Shown here in pieces: positions 33,543 to 40,873 of a stretch of DNA of 42,183 nucleotides. The stretch covers positions 295,572 through 337,754 of the forward strand of contig NZ_CP007203.1 in the NCBI RefSeq assembly GCF_000340565.2. Direction: 5' to 3'. The notes under the pieces were generated by a model. It was not told the DNA's origin and did not search any database. It saw only the letters and a list, made by a program, of their open reading frames with translations. A program made the translations under genes and the position numbers. Numbering within the stretch: the first letter of the stretch is position 1; each line of letters begins with the position of its first letter. The DNA comes from Nodularia spumigena CCY9414. Lineage in GTDB: Bacteria; Cyanobacteriota; Cyanobacteriia; Cyanobacteriales; Nostocaceae.

Positions 33543-34580
33543 ATGAACTATCCAGACTTTTCCCCACAAGGTTATCAGGTCATTAGCGAACTGGGACGGA
33601 ATCGGGAAGGGGGAAGAATTGCGTGGTTAGCGACAGACTTGAAGACAAGTCAACAGGTGGTAGTCAAGCAGTTCTGTTTTGCTCAAATTGGTTCTGACTG
33701 GTCAGCTTATAAAGAACATGAGCGAGAAATTCAAGTGCTACAGGGACTCAATCACCCAGGGATTCCCAAATATTTGGGTGCATTTGAAACAACCGATGGC
33801 TTTTGTTTAATCCAAGAATACAAAAACGCCCCAAATTTAGCAGTTTCGCGCAGTTTTGACCCGGAAGAAATCAAACAAATAGCTGTTAAAGCCTTAGAAA
33901 TTTTAGTTTATTTACAAAATCGGATTCCTCCGGTCATCCATCGAGATATTAAACCAGAAAATATCTTAGTGGATGAGCAAATTAATGTTTATCTGATTGA
34001 CTTTGGGATGAGTCGCATTGGTAGCCAGGAACTAGCTGCTAGTAGTGTATTTAATGGTACTCCTGGTTTTATTCCCCCAGAGCAAATGCGTAAGCCCACG
34101 GTAGGGTCTGACCTTTATGGTTTGGGTGCAACGCTGATTTGTCTACTGACTGGGACAAAATCAACGCAAATGCAAAATTTGACTAATGACTTTGACCCTT
34201 ATGTGATTAATTTTCGTCATTTATTACCTCGGTTAAACCTGCGCTTTCTCAACTGGTTGGAGTTGATGGTGAAACCTCGACTCAATGAACGTTTTGCTGA
34301 TGCACAAACAGCTTTAGAGGCGTTGAAACCTCTTGATTTAGTGCGTGTACCAGAAGTTGAGTTGAGTCCATCAGTGTTGGAGTTTGCAGCAACTAACTTA
34401 GGTGAAAAGCTGAAACAATCTATTAAGGTTGTTAACACCATGTCTGATACTGTCTTAGAGGGTAAATGGGAAGTCGCACCCCATCCCCAAGACCCACCAC
34501 ATACCCCAAATTTTCACCCTTGGATTTTTATAGACTCTGCTCAGTTTAGGAGCTCTGAAGAACGTCTCATCAAGCCATGA
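33543..34580 (+). CDS. Serine/threonine protein kinase (Hanks type)
   Basis: A 345-residue kinase. Signatures: a modified Gly loop (ELGRNREGGRIAWLA), VVVKQF with the ATP Lys, IHRDIKPENILV catalytic loop, LIDFGMSR (DFG), GTPGFIPPEQM (activation-loop end), and SDLYGLGATLICLLTG. Start at ATG 33543 (MNYPDFSPQGY), since the longer frame adds a Cys-rich tail without kinase features. After the kinase domain, KWEVAPHPQDPPHTPNFHPW resembles the opening of the C-terminal beta domain seen in longer cyanobacterial kinases, but the protein stops 22 residues later, so the C-terminus may be truncated. Divergent from the decayed coiled-coil gene. Confidence 0.87.
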   Translation: MNYPDFSPQGYQVISELGRNREGGRIAWLATDLKTSQQVVVKQFCFAQIGSDWSAYKEHEREIQVLQGLNHPGIPKYLGAFETTDGFCLIQEYKNAPNLAVSRSFDPEEIKQIAVKALEILVYLQNRIPPVIHRDIKPENILVDEQINVYLIDFGMSRIGSQELAASSVFNGTPGFIPPEQMRKPTVGSDLYGLGATLICLLTGTKSTQMQNLTNDFDPYVINFRHLLPRLNLRFLNWLELMVKPRLNERFADAQTALEALKPLDLVRVPEVELSPSVLEFAATNLGEKLKQSIKVVNTMSDTVLEGKWEVAPHPQDPPHTPNFHPWIFIDSAQFRSSEERLIKP

Positions 34581-34694
34581 GCATTTACTTTACAGTAATT
34601 CCACAAATTCCTCAGCCGATTTTCTCAACTAACTTGATACATTCTGATCCTAATATAATAATCCTAAATCAGTTACGAACCCAAAGATACCCAA

Positions 34695-34727
34695 AGATCC
34701 CCGACTTCTTGAAGAAGTCGGGGATCT
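34695..34727. repeat. Interspersed palindrome, copy 2
   Basis: AGATCCCCGACTTCTT-g-AAGAAGTCGGGGATCT, perfect 16-bp arms, followed by gagcctc like copy 1 at 23642. The rest of 34581-34899 contains no gene. Confidence 0.85.
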
Positions 34728-34899
34728 GAGCCTCTCGGTGGAAAGCAAATCAGATAGGATTGCTATATAGTAGTTAGCTTACTCAGACCAGCACGACTTA
34801 AATTGTATCATCGGGAATAGGTTCACCCCGGTCTTGCAGAACTTCAACATAGAGAGAAATCGAGCTACAAAACATACAATTAGAAATTGTATGTGATTA

Positions 34900-35729
34900 T
34901 TATTGCAGTATATGTAAACCATGAACTATGCCACCCTCAGCATCAAATCTACTTTGGATAATAGAATAAAATGTACTATCTCCTTTTTCAAAGTATCTGA
35001 AAATAGCGTAAGCAATTATATCCGCAAGTTGAATTAATCTCGAAGCTTTTGAATCCAAAAATAGAGGTACTTCCGAAAAATTTCTGATGACACCCCACTG
35101 GTAGCCAATGGTTCTAAAATCAGTTGCTAGAGATTGAATTGTTGTCTCATAAGTGGATTTATCAAAAATAATAATACCTCTTTGTGTATTATCATTTTTA
35201 TGAAGTCTGATGAGATATCTATCAAATCTACTAGCTAGTTGTTCAAATGCTACTTCTACAGGATCTTTTGGAGAAACTACAGCTTTTTTAATGACACTTG
35301 CAAATAACCTATTACTAGGATGTGATTCTAGAAAAACTTTTAAGATATCTTGTATAGCTTGATATCTATCACTTTTGGGAAAACTTCTCCAGCTACCTCT
35401 ACCACTTACCATTGGACTACCATGTAGTTCTACTGACATGGGATCTGCTGGGTTAAATCTAGCTGCAATTTGCTCTAATTGGTCACTAAGGAATGTGGAT
35501 TTAATAAAATACAGAACCTCACCCCCAACCCCTCTCCTTGCTAAGGAGAGGGGAGACTTGACGCAACTTCTTAGGCGGGGTGAGTTCAAAGACTAAATTT
35601 GGATGTTATTTAATTCATATTCCTAATCCAATATCCTTGACGCTCGAATACACAAAAACCTGCTAATACAAAATATTGTTGATTTGGGTCGTGGGTAGTA
35701 CCTGACTCATCTGCATATAGCAAATACAT
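34900..35729 (-). pseudogene. DUF3800 gene interrupted by a MITE
   Basis: The first exon-like part starts at ATG 35729 and reads MYLLYADESGTTHDPNQQYF, the hallmark N-terminus of DUF3800 (ADESG motif, predicted RNase H-like fold of unknown function). It is cut after QGYWI by the element at 35490-35623. The rest resumes as SDQLEQIAARFNPADP and runs to the stop at 34900 with the usual SKASRLIQLADIIAYAIFRY. Removing the element and one TAA copy gives a continuous frame of 230 residues. The ORF that seems to begin at 35589 takes its first 34 codons from the element, so it is not the native start. Confidence 0.9.
35490..35623. mobile_element. MITE, family A, inserted in DUF3800 gene
   Basis: 134 bp. 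Terminal inverted repeats agree at about 18 of 23 positions: ggaatgtggatttaataa at the left and, on the other strand, ggaatatgaattaaataa at the right. TAA is duplicated at 35487-35489 and 35624-35626. Inside is the CCCCTCTCCTTgctAAGGAGAGGGG palindrome (35529-35553). Because the gene is restored exactly on excision, the boundaries are firm. Related copy at 7897. Confidence 0.88.
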
Positions 35730-35752
35730 TTATTTTGTGTATCCTGAGACAT

Positions 35753-35813
35753 TAAAAATCAGTCAAGGAGAGACCTAGCTCTCGCGATCTGAAAAGGTCA
35801 GACCTCTTGACTG
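35753..35813 (-). ncRNA. Candidate small RNA or terminator hairpin
   Basis: Reverse strand: TATAAT at 35827-35822, then 8 bases, then CAGTCAAG ... CTTGACTG closing a long stem with an inner GACCT/AGGTC pairing, followed by gATTTTT. A -10 box immediately before a hairpin with a T tract suggests an independent RNA of about 60 nt. It may instead be the distal terminator of the ZnuA-like gene. Confidence 0.4.
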
Positions 35814-35918
35814 CTATTTACATTATAGCTCACATTCTGCACTTAAATTTATTGATTTAGTTGAATAATTGTTTTAACTGTGTTGCAGCGATTGGGCGAC
35901 TTCGTAAGAAATGGCATA

Positions 35919-35933
35919 TAATAATCGTTATCA
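35919..35933. promoter_or_regulatory. Zur-box-like palindrome 1
   Basis: TAATAATCGTTATCA; the cyanobacterial Zur box is TGATAATnATTATCA, so 12 of the 14 defined bases match. It sits 20 bp past the stop of the ZnuA-like gene and about 100 bp upstream of the small-RNA candidate, so its target is unclear. Confidence 0.55.
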
Positions 35934-35952
35934 TTATATGCTGACTACTTTT

Positions 35953-36948
35953 TTATTGAGCAGCTTTTGGGGTAAATATTAAGTAAGTTCCTCCCAACCC
36001 TTCCACAATTGTGCGGGTATTAGCAACCATCAGCTTTTGATAGGTATCGGCTTCGCTTCCTGGTTCACTCAGTCCATTAGTATATAGTGGTCTTCTTGAT
36101 ACTCTCACGTTTGCTTCTGTAGCCACATTTTGCATCAATTCGGGGTTAATTGTGGTATCTGCAAAAATTGTGGGTACTTGCGCTTTCTGAATAGTTCGCG
36201 CCCAATTTTTGACTTGTGTATCTGTGATATTTCCTCCACTACTGACACCGTTTAACCCGACTACTAAAGGAATTTTGTAGGCTGTGGCATAATAATTTAA
36301 TATATTACTGGTTGTGACTAATTTTCGTTGATTATCCGGAATAGTATCTATTCTTGATTTTATCCAACTATCGAGTTGAGTTAGTTGATTTTTAATTGCT
36401 GTGGTATTACTACTATATAATGTAGCGTTATCAGGTTGTAATTTTTGTAAATTGTTACTAATTACCTCTACCATTTTGATAGTGTTTTGAGGATTGTGCC
36501 AAATATGAGGGTTAGGTAAATTTTGACCAGATACCTGAAATTGCTGTGGTTGAGTCACCGCAAGTTGATTTACAGCTATTTTGGGGGCAGAATTTTGACT
36601 TTCGGCAACTATTTCACTCAATTCTGGTTTGAAATTATAACCACTATACAGAATTAGATTGGCTTGTGCGATCGCTTCTGGGTCTCCCGGTCTGGGTTGA
36701 TAAAGGTAGGAGTCGTTACCAGGAGAACCCAAGCAAATCAGGTTAATTGTATTTTCGGCTACCTGTCTAGTTAAGTCACAAATTACGGTGGTAGTTGCGA
36801 CAACGCGGGGAAGAGTCTCATCTATTCTAGTGGTTGTTTGAGTGAAGGAAGTGCTTGCTGCTTGATTTCCACAGCCAAAAAATGTAATTGTGAAGACGGC
36901 TAAGGTAGCTCGTAAGGAATTATTTGATAGTAATTTTTTTAGCATCAT
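35953..36948 (-). CDS. ZnuA/MntC-family metal-binding lipoprotein with altered ligands
   Basis: A 331-residue cluster A-I substrate-binding protein of metal ABC transporters. A signal segment (TLAVFTITFFGC) with Cys26 suggests a lipoprotein in the periplasm. Family text: VVATTTVICDLTRQVAENT, QANLILYSGYNFKPEL, NPHIWHNPQNTIKMVEVI, QVPTIFADTTINPELMQNVA, EPGSEADTYQKLMVANTRTI. Of the four classical ligands only the His in NPHIW is obvious. The first, normally PHxY(E/Q)P, reads NDSYLYQP without His, and the last Asp (YVDSLS) reads YTNGLS. It may bind metal weakly, bind another metal, or act as a sensor. No permease or ATPase genes are adjacent. Confidence 0.85.
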   Translation of the reverse strand: MMLKKLLSNNSLRATLAVFTITFFGCGNQAASTSFTQTTTRIDETLPRVVATTTVICDLTRQVAENTINLICLGSPGNDSYLYQPRPGDPEAIAQANLILYSGYNFKPELSEIVAESQNSAPKIAVNQLAVTQPQQFQVSGQNLPNPHIWHNPQNTIKMVEVISNNLQKLQPDNATLYSSNTTAIKNQLTQLDSWIKSRIDTIPDNQRKLVTTSNILNYYATAYKIPLVVGLNGVSSGGNITDTQVKNWARTIQKAQVPTIFADTTINPELMQNVATEANVRVSRRPLYTNGLSEPGSEADTYQKLMVANTRTIVEGLGGTYLIFTPKAAQ

Positions 36949-37084
36949 TAACTTATCAGTGATGTATGAAAATGCTGAAGATTTTAAAATAGTAGATGTG
37001 CTGATTATGTTGGTTATTACTCATACAAATGAATCTAAAGCAATTGTAGCCTTAACTGGAAAAAGTTTGGATACACTATGAACA

Positions 37085-37118
37085 AAAATATCCCCAACTT
37101 TTTGAGAAAATCGGGGAA
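37085..37118. repeat. Worn copy of the ccccgactt palindrome
   Basis: atccccaactttttgagaaa followed by atcggggaaat preserves the stem partially; compare 23642 and 34695. Confidence 0.5.
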
Positions 37119-37145
37119 ATTATTCTAATGATATTAGTTGAACAA

Positions 37146-37200
37146 TTTATGTCTCTTAACTGTTAACTGATAACTGATAACTGATAACTGTTAACTGGTA
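37146..37200. repeat. aactgat/aactgtt heptamer array
   Basis: Units aactgtt, aactgat, aactgat, aactgat, aactgtt in tandem. On the reverse strand they encode the last 11 residues of the small secreted protein that ends at 37163. Confidence 0.85.
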
Positions 37201-37453
37201 ATTTCCCTTGCAAGATTTCAAATTTAGATTGAAAACAAGTGGCGCAATTGCAACCAAGCTGATCCATAATTGGATTAGATGCTTTTGTGGAATGAAGTGT
37301 TGCTAATTCACTAATGGGTTGGGTAGATGCTACAGAAATCATTTGTGTAGCAGATTGAGGATTAAGACTAGATGCTTGTGCTGGATTTGCTACCAATAGT
37401 ATAGAGGTAAGAAATACAGGACAGGCAAGCAAAATCATTTTGGCTATGTTCAT
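37163..37453 (-). CDS. Small secreted Cys-motif protein
   Basis: A 96-residue preprotein. Residues 1-28 are a signal peptide (MILLACPVFLTSILLVANPA) with an AQA-S cleavage site. The mature part is short and ends in DQLGCNCATCFQSKFEILQG, with Cys68, Cys70 and Cys73 in a CxCxxC arrangement suited to binding a soft metal such as zinc or copper. The final PVNSYQLSVIS is encoded by the heptamer array, so the native C-terminus has been replaced. The location between a ZnuA-like protein and a COG0523 zinc GTPase supports a role in periplasmic metal handling; this is inference. Confidence 0.7.
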   Translation of the reverse strand: MNIAKMILLACPVFLTSILLVANPAQASSLNPQSATQMISVASTQPISELATLHSTKASNPIMDQLGCNCATCFQSKFEILQGKLPVNSYQLSVIS

Positions 37454-37660
37454 AATTCACAGATAAATACTATTTCTGATACAGCATAGCCAATTAATTG
37501 ACTACCTTCAACCTAAGTAGGTCGGCGTAAATAAAGTTAACTAGCTACGGTGGTCATTGGTCATTTGTCATTGGTCATTAGTAAGGGTTTGGGTCTTGTT
37601 TACGAGTCGTAACATAGTTTGATTTATTCGGTGCTTACCTACTTACATGATTTGGTACTT

Positions 37661-38722
37661 TTAACTACGTCCGAATCCTTGACCTCGTAACACCTTAGAC
37701 CAAATTAGTAATTCGCCTTTGTCACCACCTGCGGCGAGGAATTTACCTTGAGAATGCCAAGCTAGGCTGGAAAATCCGCCGGAAACTCCTGTCAGCACTT
37801 GGGTTACTTGTTTAGCTTTGTTCCACAAACACAACCAGCCATCACTAGCGGCGGAAGCGAGAAGGAAACTGTTAGGCGCAAAGGCGATCGCCGTGATAAT
37901 ATCAACGTGATTAGTTAAAACTCGTGCTTCCCAACCCAAGGTTTCATCTTCTAGCTTTTCCCAAACTACGATACCTTCAACGCTGGAAGATGCCAAAATC
38001 GGCGCACCCAGTTTGGTGGTAGCTTCTGACCATGCTAATTGCCGGATTTTACCAGGAAAGCCACGCATCACCCAAGGGTCGGGATTGTTCCATTCTAAAA
38101 CGGCGATACTGCGATCCATGTTACCAGAAGCGAGGAATTTGCCATCAGGAGACCAAGCCATTGCTATACTGACACTAGGCATATCTAAAAGATACGGTTC
38201 TTGATCCCAGTTTTGGCTGTCCCAAATCTTCACTCCCTGATAGCCACCAATGGCTAGGTATTGTCCATCACTACGCCAATCAATACCTAATACTGAGGAG
38301 TTATCAAAGTTGAGTGTAACAACAACTTCGCTAGTATCAGCATCCCATACTTGGACGTAACGCCCTAAACTAAATGCTAGTTGGTTACTGGTAGGACTCC
38401 ACGCTAGTTTATCTACCCATGCGGGGGCGTTTTCCAGCGTAGCAATTAATTGAGTATCTTGCCAAATTTTTACCTGTCCATTTTGTCCACCAATGGCTAA
38501 AAATTTGCCATCTGGGGAAAAAGCTACGCAGTCTACTGATGTCCCGTTACCAGTTTGTAGGGTGGTGAGGTTGCCATCATTCCACAGTACCACTTCACCA
38601 GCTGCGGAAGTGGCTCCGAGAATTTTACCATGAGGCGACCAGGCGATCGCAGTCACATAATCTGAAAGCGTCGTTGAAAAGTGTTCTTCAAATTCCTTAG
38701 TTTTGCTAGCTGTGGGATTCAT
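37661..38722 (-). CDS. WD40-repeat beta-propeller protein
   Basis: A 353-residue soluble protein made of seven or so WD40 blades: VTAIAWSPHGKILGATSAAG, VDCVAFSPDGKFLAIGGQNG, VDKLAWSPTSNQLAFSLG, VLGIDWRSDGQYLAIGGYQG, IAMAWSPDGKFLASGNMDRS, ITAIAFAPNSFLLASAASDG, FSSLAWHSQGKFLAAGGDKG. The length is that of one complete propeller with no other domain. It follows the COG0523 gene in the same direction with an 88-bp gap, and I recall this pairing in other filamentous cyanobacteria, so it may scaffold zinc delivery. The gap carries gggagtg heptamers. Confidence 0.9.
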   Translation of the reverse strand: MNPTASKTKEFEEHFSTTLSDYVTAIAWSPHGKILGATSAAGEVVLWNDGNLTTLQTGNGTSVDCVAFSPDGKFLAIGGQNGQVKIWQDTQLIATLENAPAWVDKLAWSPTSNQLAFSLGRYVQVWDADTSEVVVTLNFDNSSVLGIDWRSDGQYLAIGGYQGVKIWDSQNWDQEPYLLDMPSVSIAMAWSPDGKFLASGNMDRSIAVLEWNNPDPWVMRGFPGKIRQLAWSEATTKLGAPILASSSVEGIVVWEKLEDETLGWEARVLTNHVDIITAIAFAPNSFLLASAASDGWLCLWNKAKQVTQVLTGVSGGFSSLAWHSQGKFLAAGGDKGELLIWSKVLRGQGFGRS

Positions 38723-38810
38723 AAGTCAAAGGGAATGGGGAATGGGGAGTGGGGAGTGGGGAGTGGGGAAATTTACCTTACAGATTTAGTTAATCGCGTC
38801 TCTAGCTACT

Positions 38811-39782
38811 TCATACGAAACAAGCCAGAAAATCTTGCTTTAATTGGGCTTCATCAAGATTGCGACCAATGAAAACTAATTCATTTTTCCGATTTTCATT
38901 TGCTTTCCAAGGGCGATCAGGTTTACCATCCAATATCATGTGAACACCTTGGAACACATAGCGGTTATCTTCCCCAGCAATATTTAAAATCCCTTTCATG
39001 CGGAAAATATCTTGTCCTTGGGTCTGCAATAATTCCGAAAGCCAAGCGTTGAGTTTTTTTCCGTCTAGTTCGCCACTTTCTACGAAAGCTATAGAATAAA
39101 CTTTTTCATCGTGTTGGTGAGCATCTTCACCTAAGAAATCCGGGTCAATTTCCAAGGCGCGGGCTAAGTCAAAGGCTTTCACACCCAATAACGCATCCAT
39201 TCCTAGTTGCGCGTTTTCGGTAGGGTAAATTTTAGCGATCGCATTCATCCCCCGAATCCGCTTTTCTAATTCCTCCAACTGTTCTGGCGTTACCAAATCA
39301 GTTTTATTCAGAAGAATTACATCAGCAAAAGCAATCTGTTCTTGTGCTTCGTCTGCATCCCAATGTTGCCAAATATGCTTCGCATCCACAACAGTTACTA
39401 CTGCATCTAAAGACAGTAGGCTTTGCATATCTTCATCGACAAAAAATGTTTGAATTACTGGGGCTGGGTCGGCTAAACCAGTAGTTTCAATTACTAAATG
39501 ATCGAACTTATCTCGCCGCTTCATTAAGTTACCCACAATGCGAATTAAGTCACCGCGCACTGTACAGCAAATGCAGCCATTATTCATCTCAAAAATTTCT
39601 TCGTCTGCATCAATAATCAATTGATTATCAATACCGACTTCCCCAAATTCATTCACAATTACAGCAACTTTTTTGCCGTGTTCGTAGGTGAGGATATGGT
39701 TTAGTAAAGTGGTTTTACCTGCACCCAGGTAGCCTGTGAGTACGGTTACAGGGACGGTATTCGTGATTTCTTCAGTCAACAT
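38811..39782 (-). CDS. COG0523-family metal-chaperone GTPase (CobW-like, zinc type)
   Basis: A 323-residue G3E GTPase. Walker A is GYLGAGKTT at residues 17-25; NEFGEVGIDNQ is switch-like; the metal site is CICC (NNGCICCTVRGDL); VIETTGLADPAPV is the G3E motif; LLNKTDLV gives guanine specificity. A short His-containing stretch (EDAHQHDEK) could also bind metal. Its CobW C-terminal domain reads FVESGELDGKKLNAWLSELL. These proteins hand zinc to client enzymes during starvation; members next to Zur boxes are the zinc type rather than cobalamin CobW. A Zur-like box lies 27 bp before the ATG at 39782. Confidence 0.92.
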   Translation of the reverse strand: MLTEEITNTVPVTVLTGYLGAGKTTLLNHILTYEHGKKVAVIVNEFGEVGIDNQLIIDADEEIFEMNNGCICCTVRGDLIRIVGNLMKRRDKFDHLVIETTGLADPAPVIQTFFVDEDMQSLLSLDAVVTVVDAKHIWQHWDADEAQEQIAFADVILLNKTDLVTPEQLEELEKRIRGMNAIAKIYPTENAQLGMDALLGVKAFDLARALEIDPDFLGEDAHQHDEKVYSIAFVESGELDGKKLNAWLSELLQTQGQDIFRMKGILNIAGEDNRYVFQGVHMILDGKPDRPWKANENRKNELVFIGRNLDEAQLKQDFLACFV

Positions 39783-39809
39783 GGTCTCAATGCCTTTTTC
39801 TCAAAGTTT

Positions 39810-39824
39810 AGATAATCATTACCA
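39810..39824. promoter_or_regulatory. Zur-box-like palindrome 2 (COG0523 promoter)
   Basis: Reverse strand TGGTAATGATTATCT against TGATAATnATTATCA: 12 of 14 defined bases match. It lies 27 bp upstream of the COG0523 start, where binding of Zur would block transcription. Confidence 0.75.
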
Positions 39825-40010
39825 CCCATAATAATTCTTTTTATTTGTTTGTGGTGAATTTACTGTCATTGGTTTTGAGGAGGTAATTCCAGTGCTTCAT
39901 CAAAAGTCAGTTTTGACTGACGCATCTGCAATAAGTCGTAAATATTAAGGGCGTTGAGTTAGGAGTGACAGCAATTTTTTACAATTCTTTAATTGATTAT
40001 CAGATTTTAG

Positions 40011-40025
40011 TCATAATGATTATCG
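40011..40025. promoter_or_regulatory. Zur-box-like palindrome 3
   Basis: TCATAATGATTATCG: 12 of 14 defined bases of the Zur consensus. It lies 228 bp upstream of the COG0523 gene and beyond the 3' end of the hydrolase gene, possibly a second operator. Confidence 0.55.
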
Positions 40026-40126
40026 TTTTTATTATGTGGTGTTGTTGAAAGAATGAGCGACCACAGATGCACACAGATGTAGACGCGTTAGCGGCTTGCC
40101 GTAGGCTACACAGATGAATATGGAGT

Positions 40127-40873
40127 TTATGCGGATAGTAAAAAGTCTTGTACTTGTGTGAATACAAGTTCTGGGTATTCTTCGTGTAGTCCCAGGGAAC
40201 CGGGAACTATGACGCTTCTGACTCCGGGTAATGCGGCTAAGGCGTTCATTTCTTGTCTCGATTTGGGGGGACTTGACTCGCCAATTACTACCATTAGGGG
40301 TATGGACAAGGATTGCACAAGTGTGAGAAAATCAGTTTGCTCTCTTACAGCATCAAGATTACCTGTGACAAAGGCGGCAGATGCAAATCTGGCTCCTGGT
40401 TTTTGCGTGGTTTGCCATTTTTTCTCAATGAAGCTGGGTGTCAGTTTAGCGTCATCTGTAAATACGTGACGGCGATACATCAATGTTAAGAAGGATCGTG
40501 TGGTGTTGAGTTTGTACAGGGCTTGTCCTATTATAGGCGATCGCACTAAACCCTTGACAAAATTCGCTATCTGTGTATTAGCTCCCATCGTTGGTAAGGG
40601 ACCGCGCCAAGTGGGTGCTATTAACAAAATTCGTGTGAACACATCAGGCTGTTTGACAGCGAGTTTTAAGACGTAAGTAGAAGCATGACCAGCAGCGACT
40701 ACAGTAATGGGAGTATTGAAGACTGTTTTGACAAAATCTTCGAGAAATTGCTGATATATTTCTGGTCGATAATTTAAACTCGGACGCGAAGATTGTCCAA
40801 ACCCCGGCCAGTCTTTGCATTTAATCTCATAAAATTGTAGTTGTCCGTAGTCAAACGTAGCTATACCCGTCAC
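40127..40873 (-). pseudogene. Alpha/beta hydrolase lacking its N-terminal part
   Basis: The readable frame gives 248 residues. DWPGFGQSSRPSLNYRPEIY is the strand-4 loop of an alpha/beta hydrolase; VVAAGHASTYVLKLAVKQPD is the nucleophile elbow, which has His in place of the second Gly-flanked Ser pattern (GHAS). VVIGESSPP and LGLHEEYPE carry the Asp/Glu and His end of the fold. The usual first 50-70 residues with the HG oxyanion loop are missing: upstream sequence up to TFDYGQLQ is the end of the iscB gene, with which it overlaps by 23 bp. The GTG at 40873 is thus only a chance start. The lost part should lie beyond the IscB element to the right. Confidence 0.75.

Larger units (their letters stand above)
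39783..40126. other. Intergenic region with Zur-like boxes and a short coding relic
   Basis: Besides the two palindromes, reverse-strand bases of about 39882-39971 read LNALNIYDLLQMRQSKLTFD and end in an in-frame stop after EALELPPQNQ; this looks like the tail of a lost small gene. The dispersed ccacagatg unit is at about 40060. No complete gene. Confidence 0.4.

Noticed and set aside
34900-35589. An apparently complete 229-codon ORF starting at 35589
   Set aside because: Its first 34 codons come from the inserted MITE; the native DUF3800 start is at 35729.
38811-39782. Calling the COG0523 protein cobW for cobalamin synthesis because cobU is in the window
   Set aside because: cobU is 26 kb away; the Zur-like box and neighbours point to zinc, not cobalamin.
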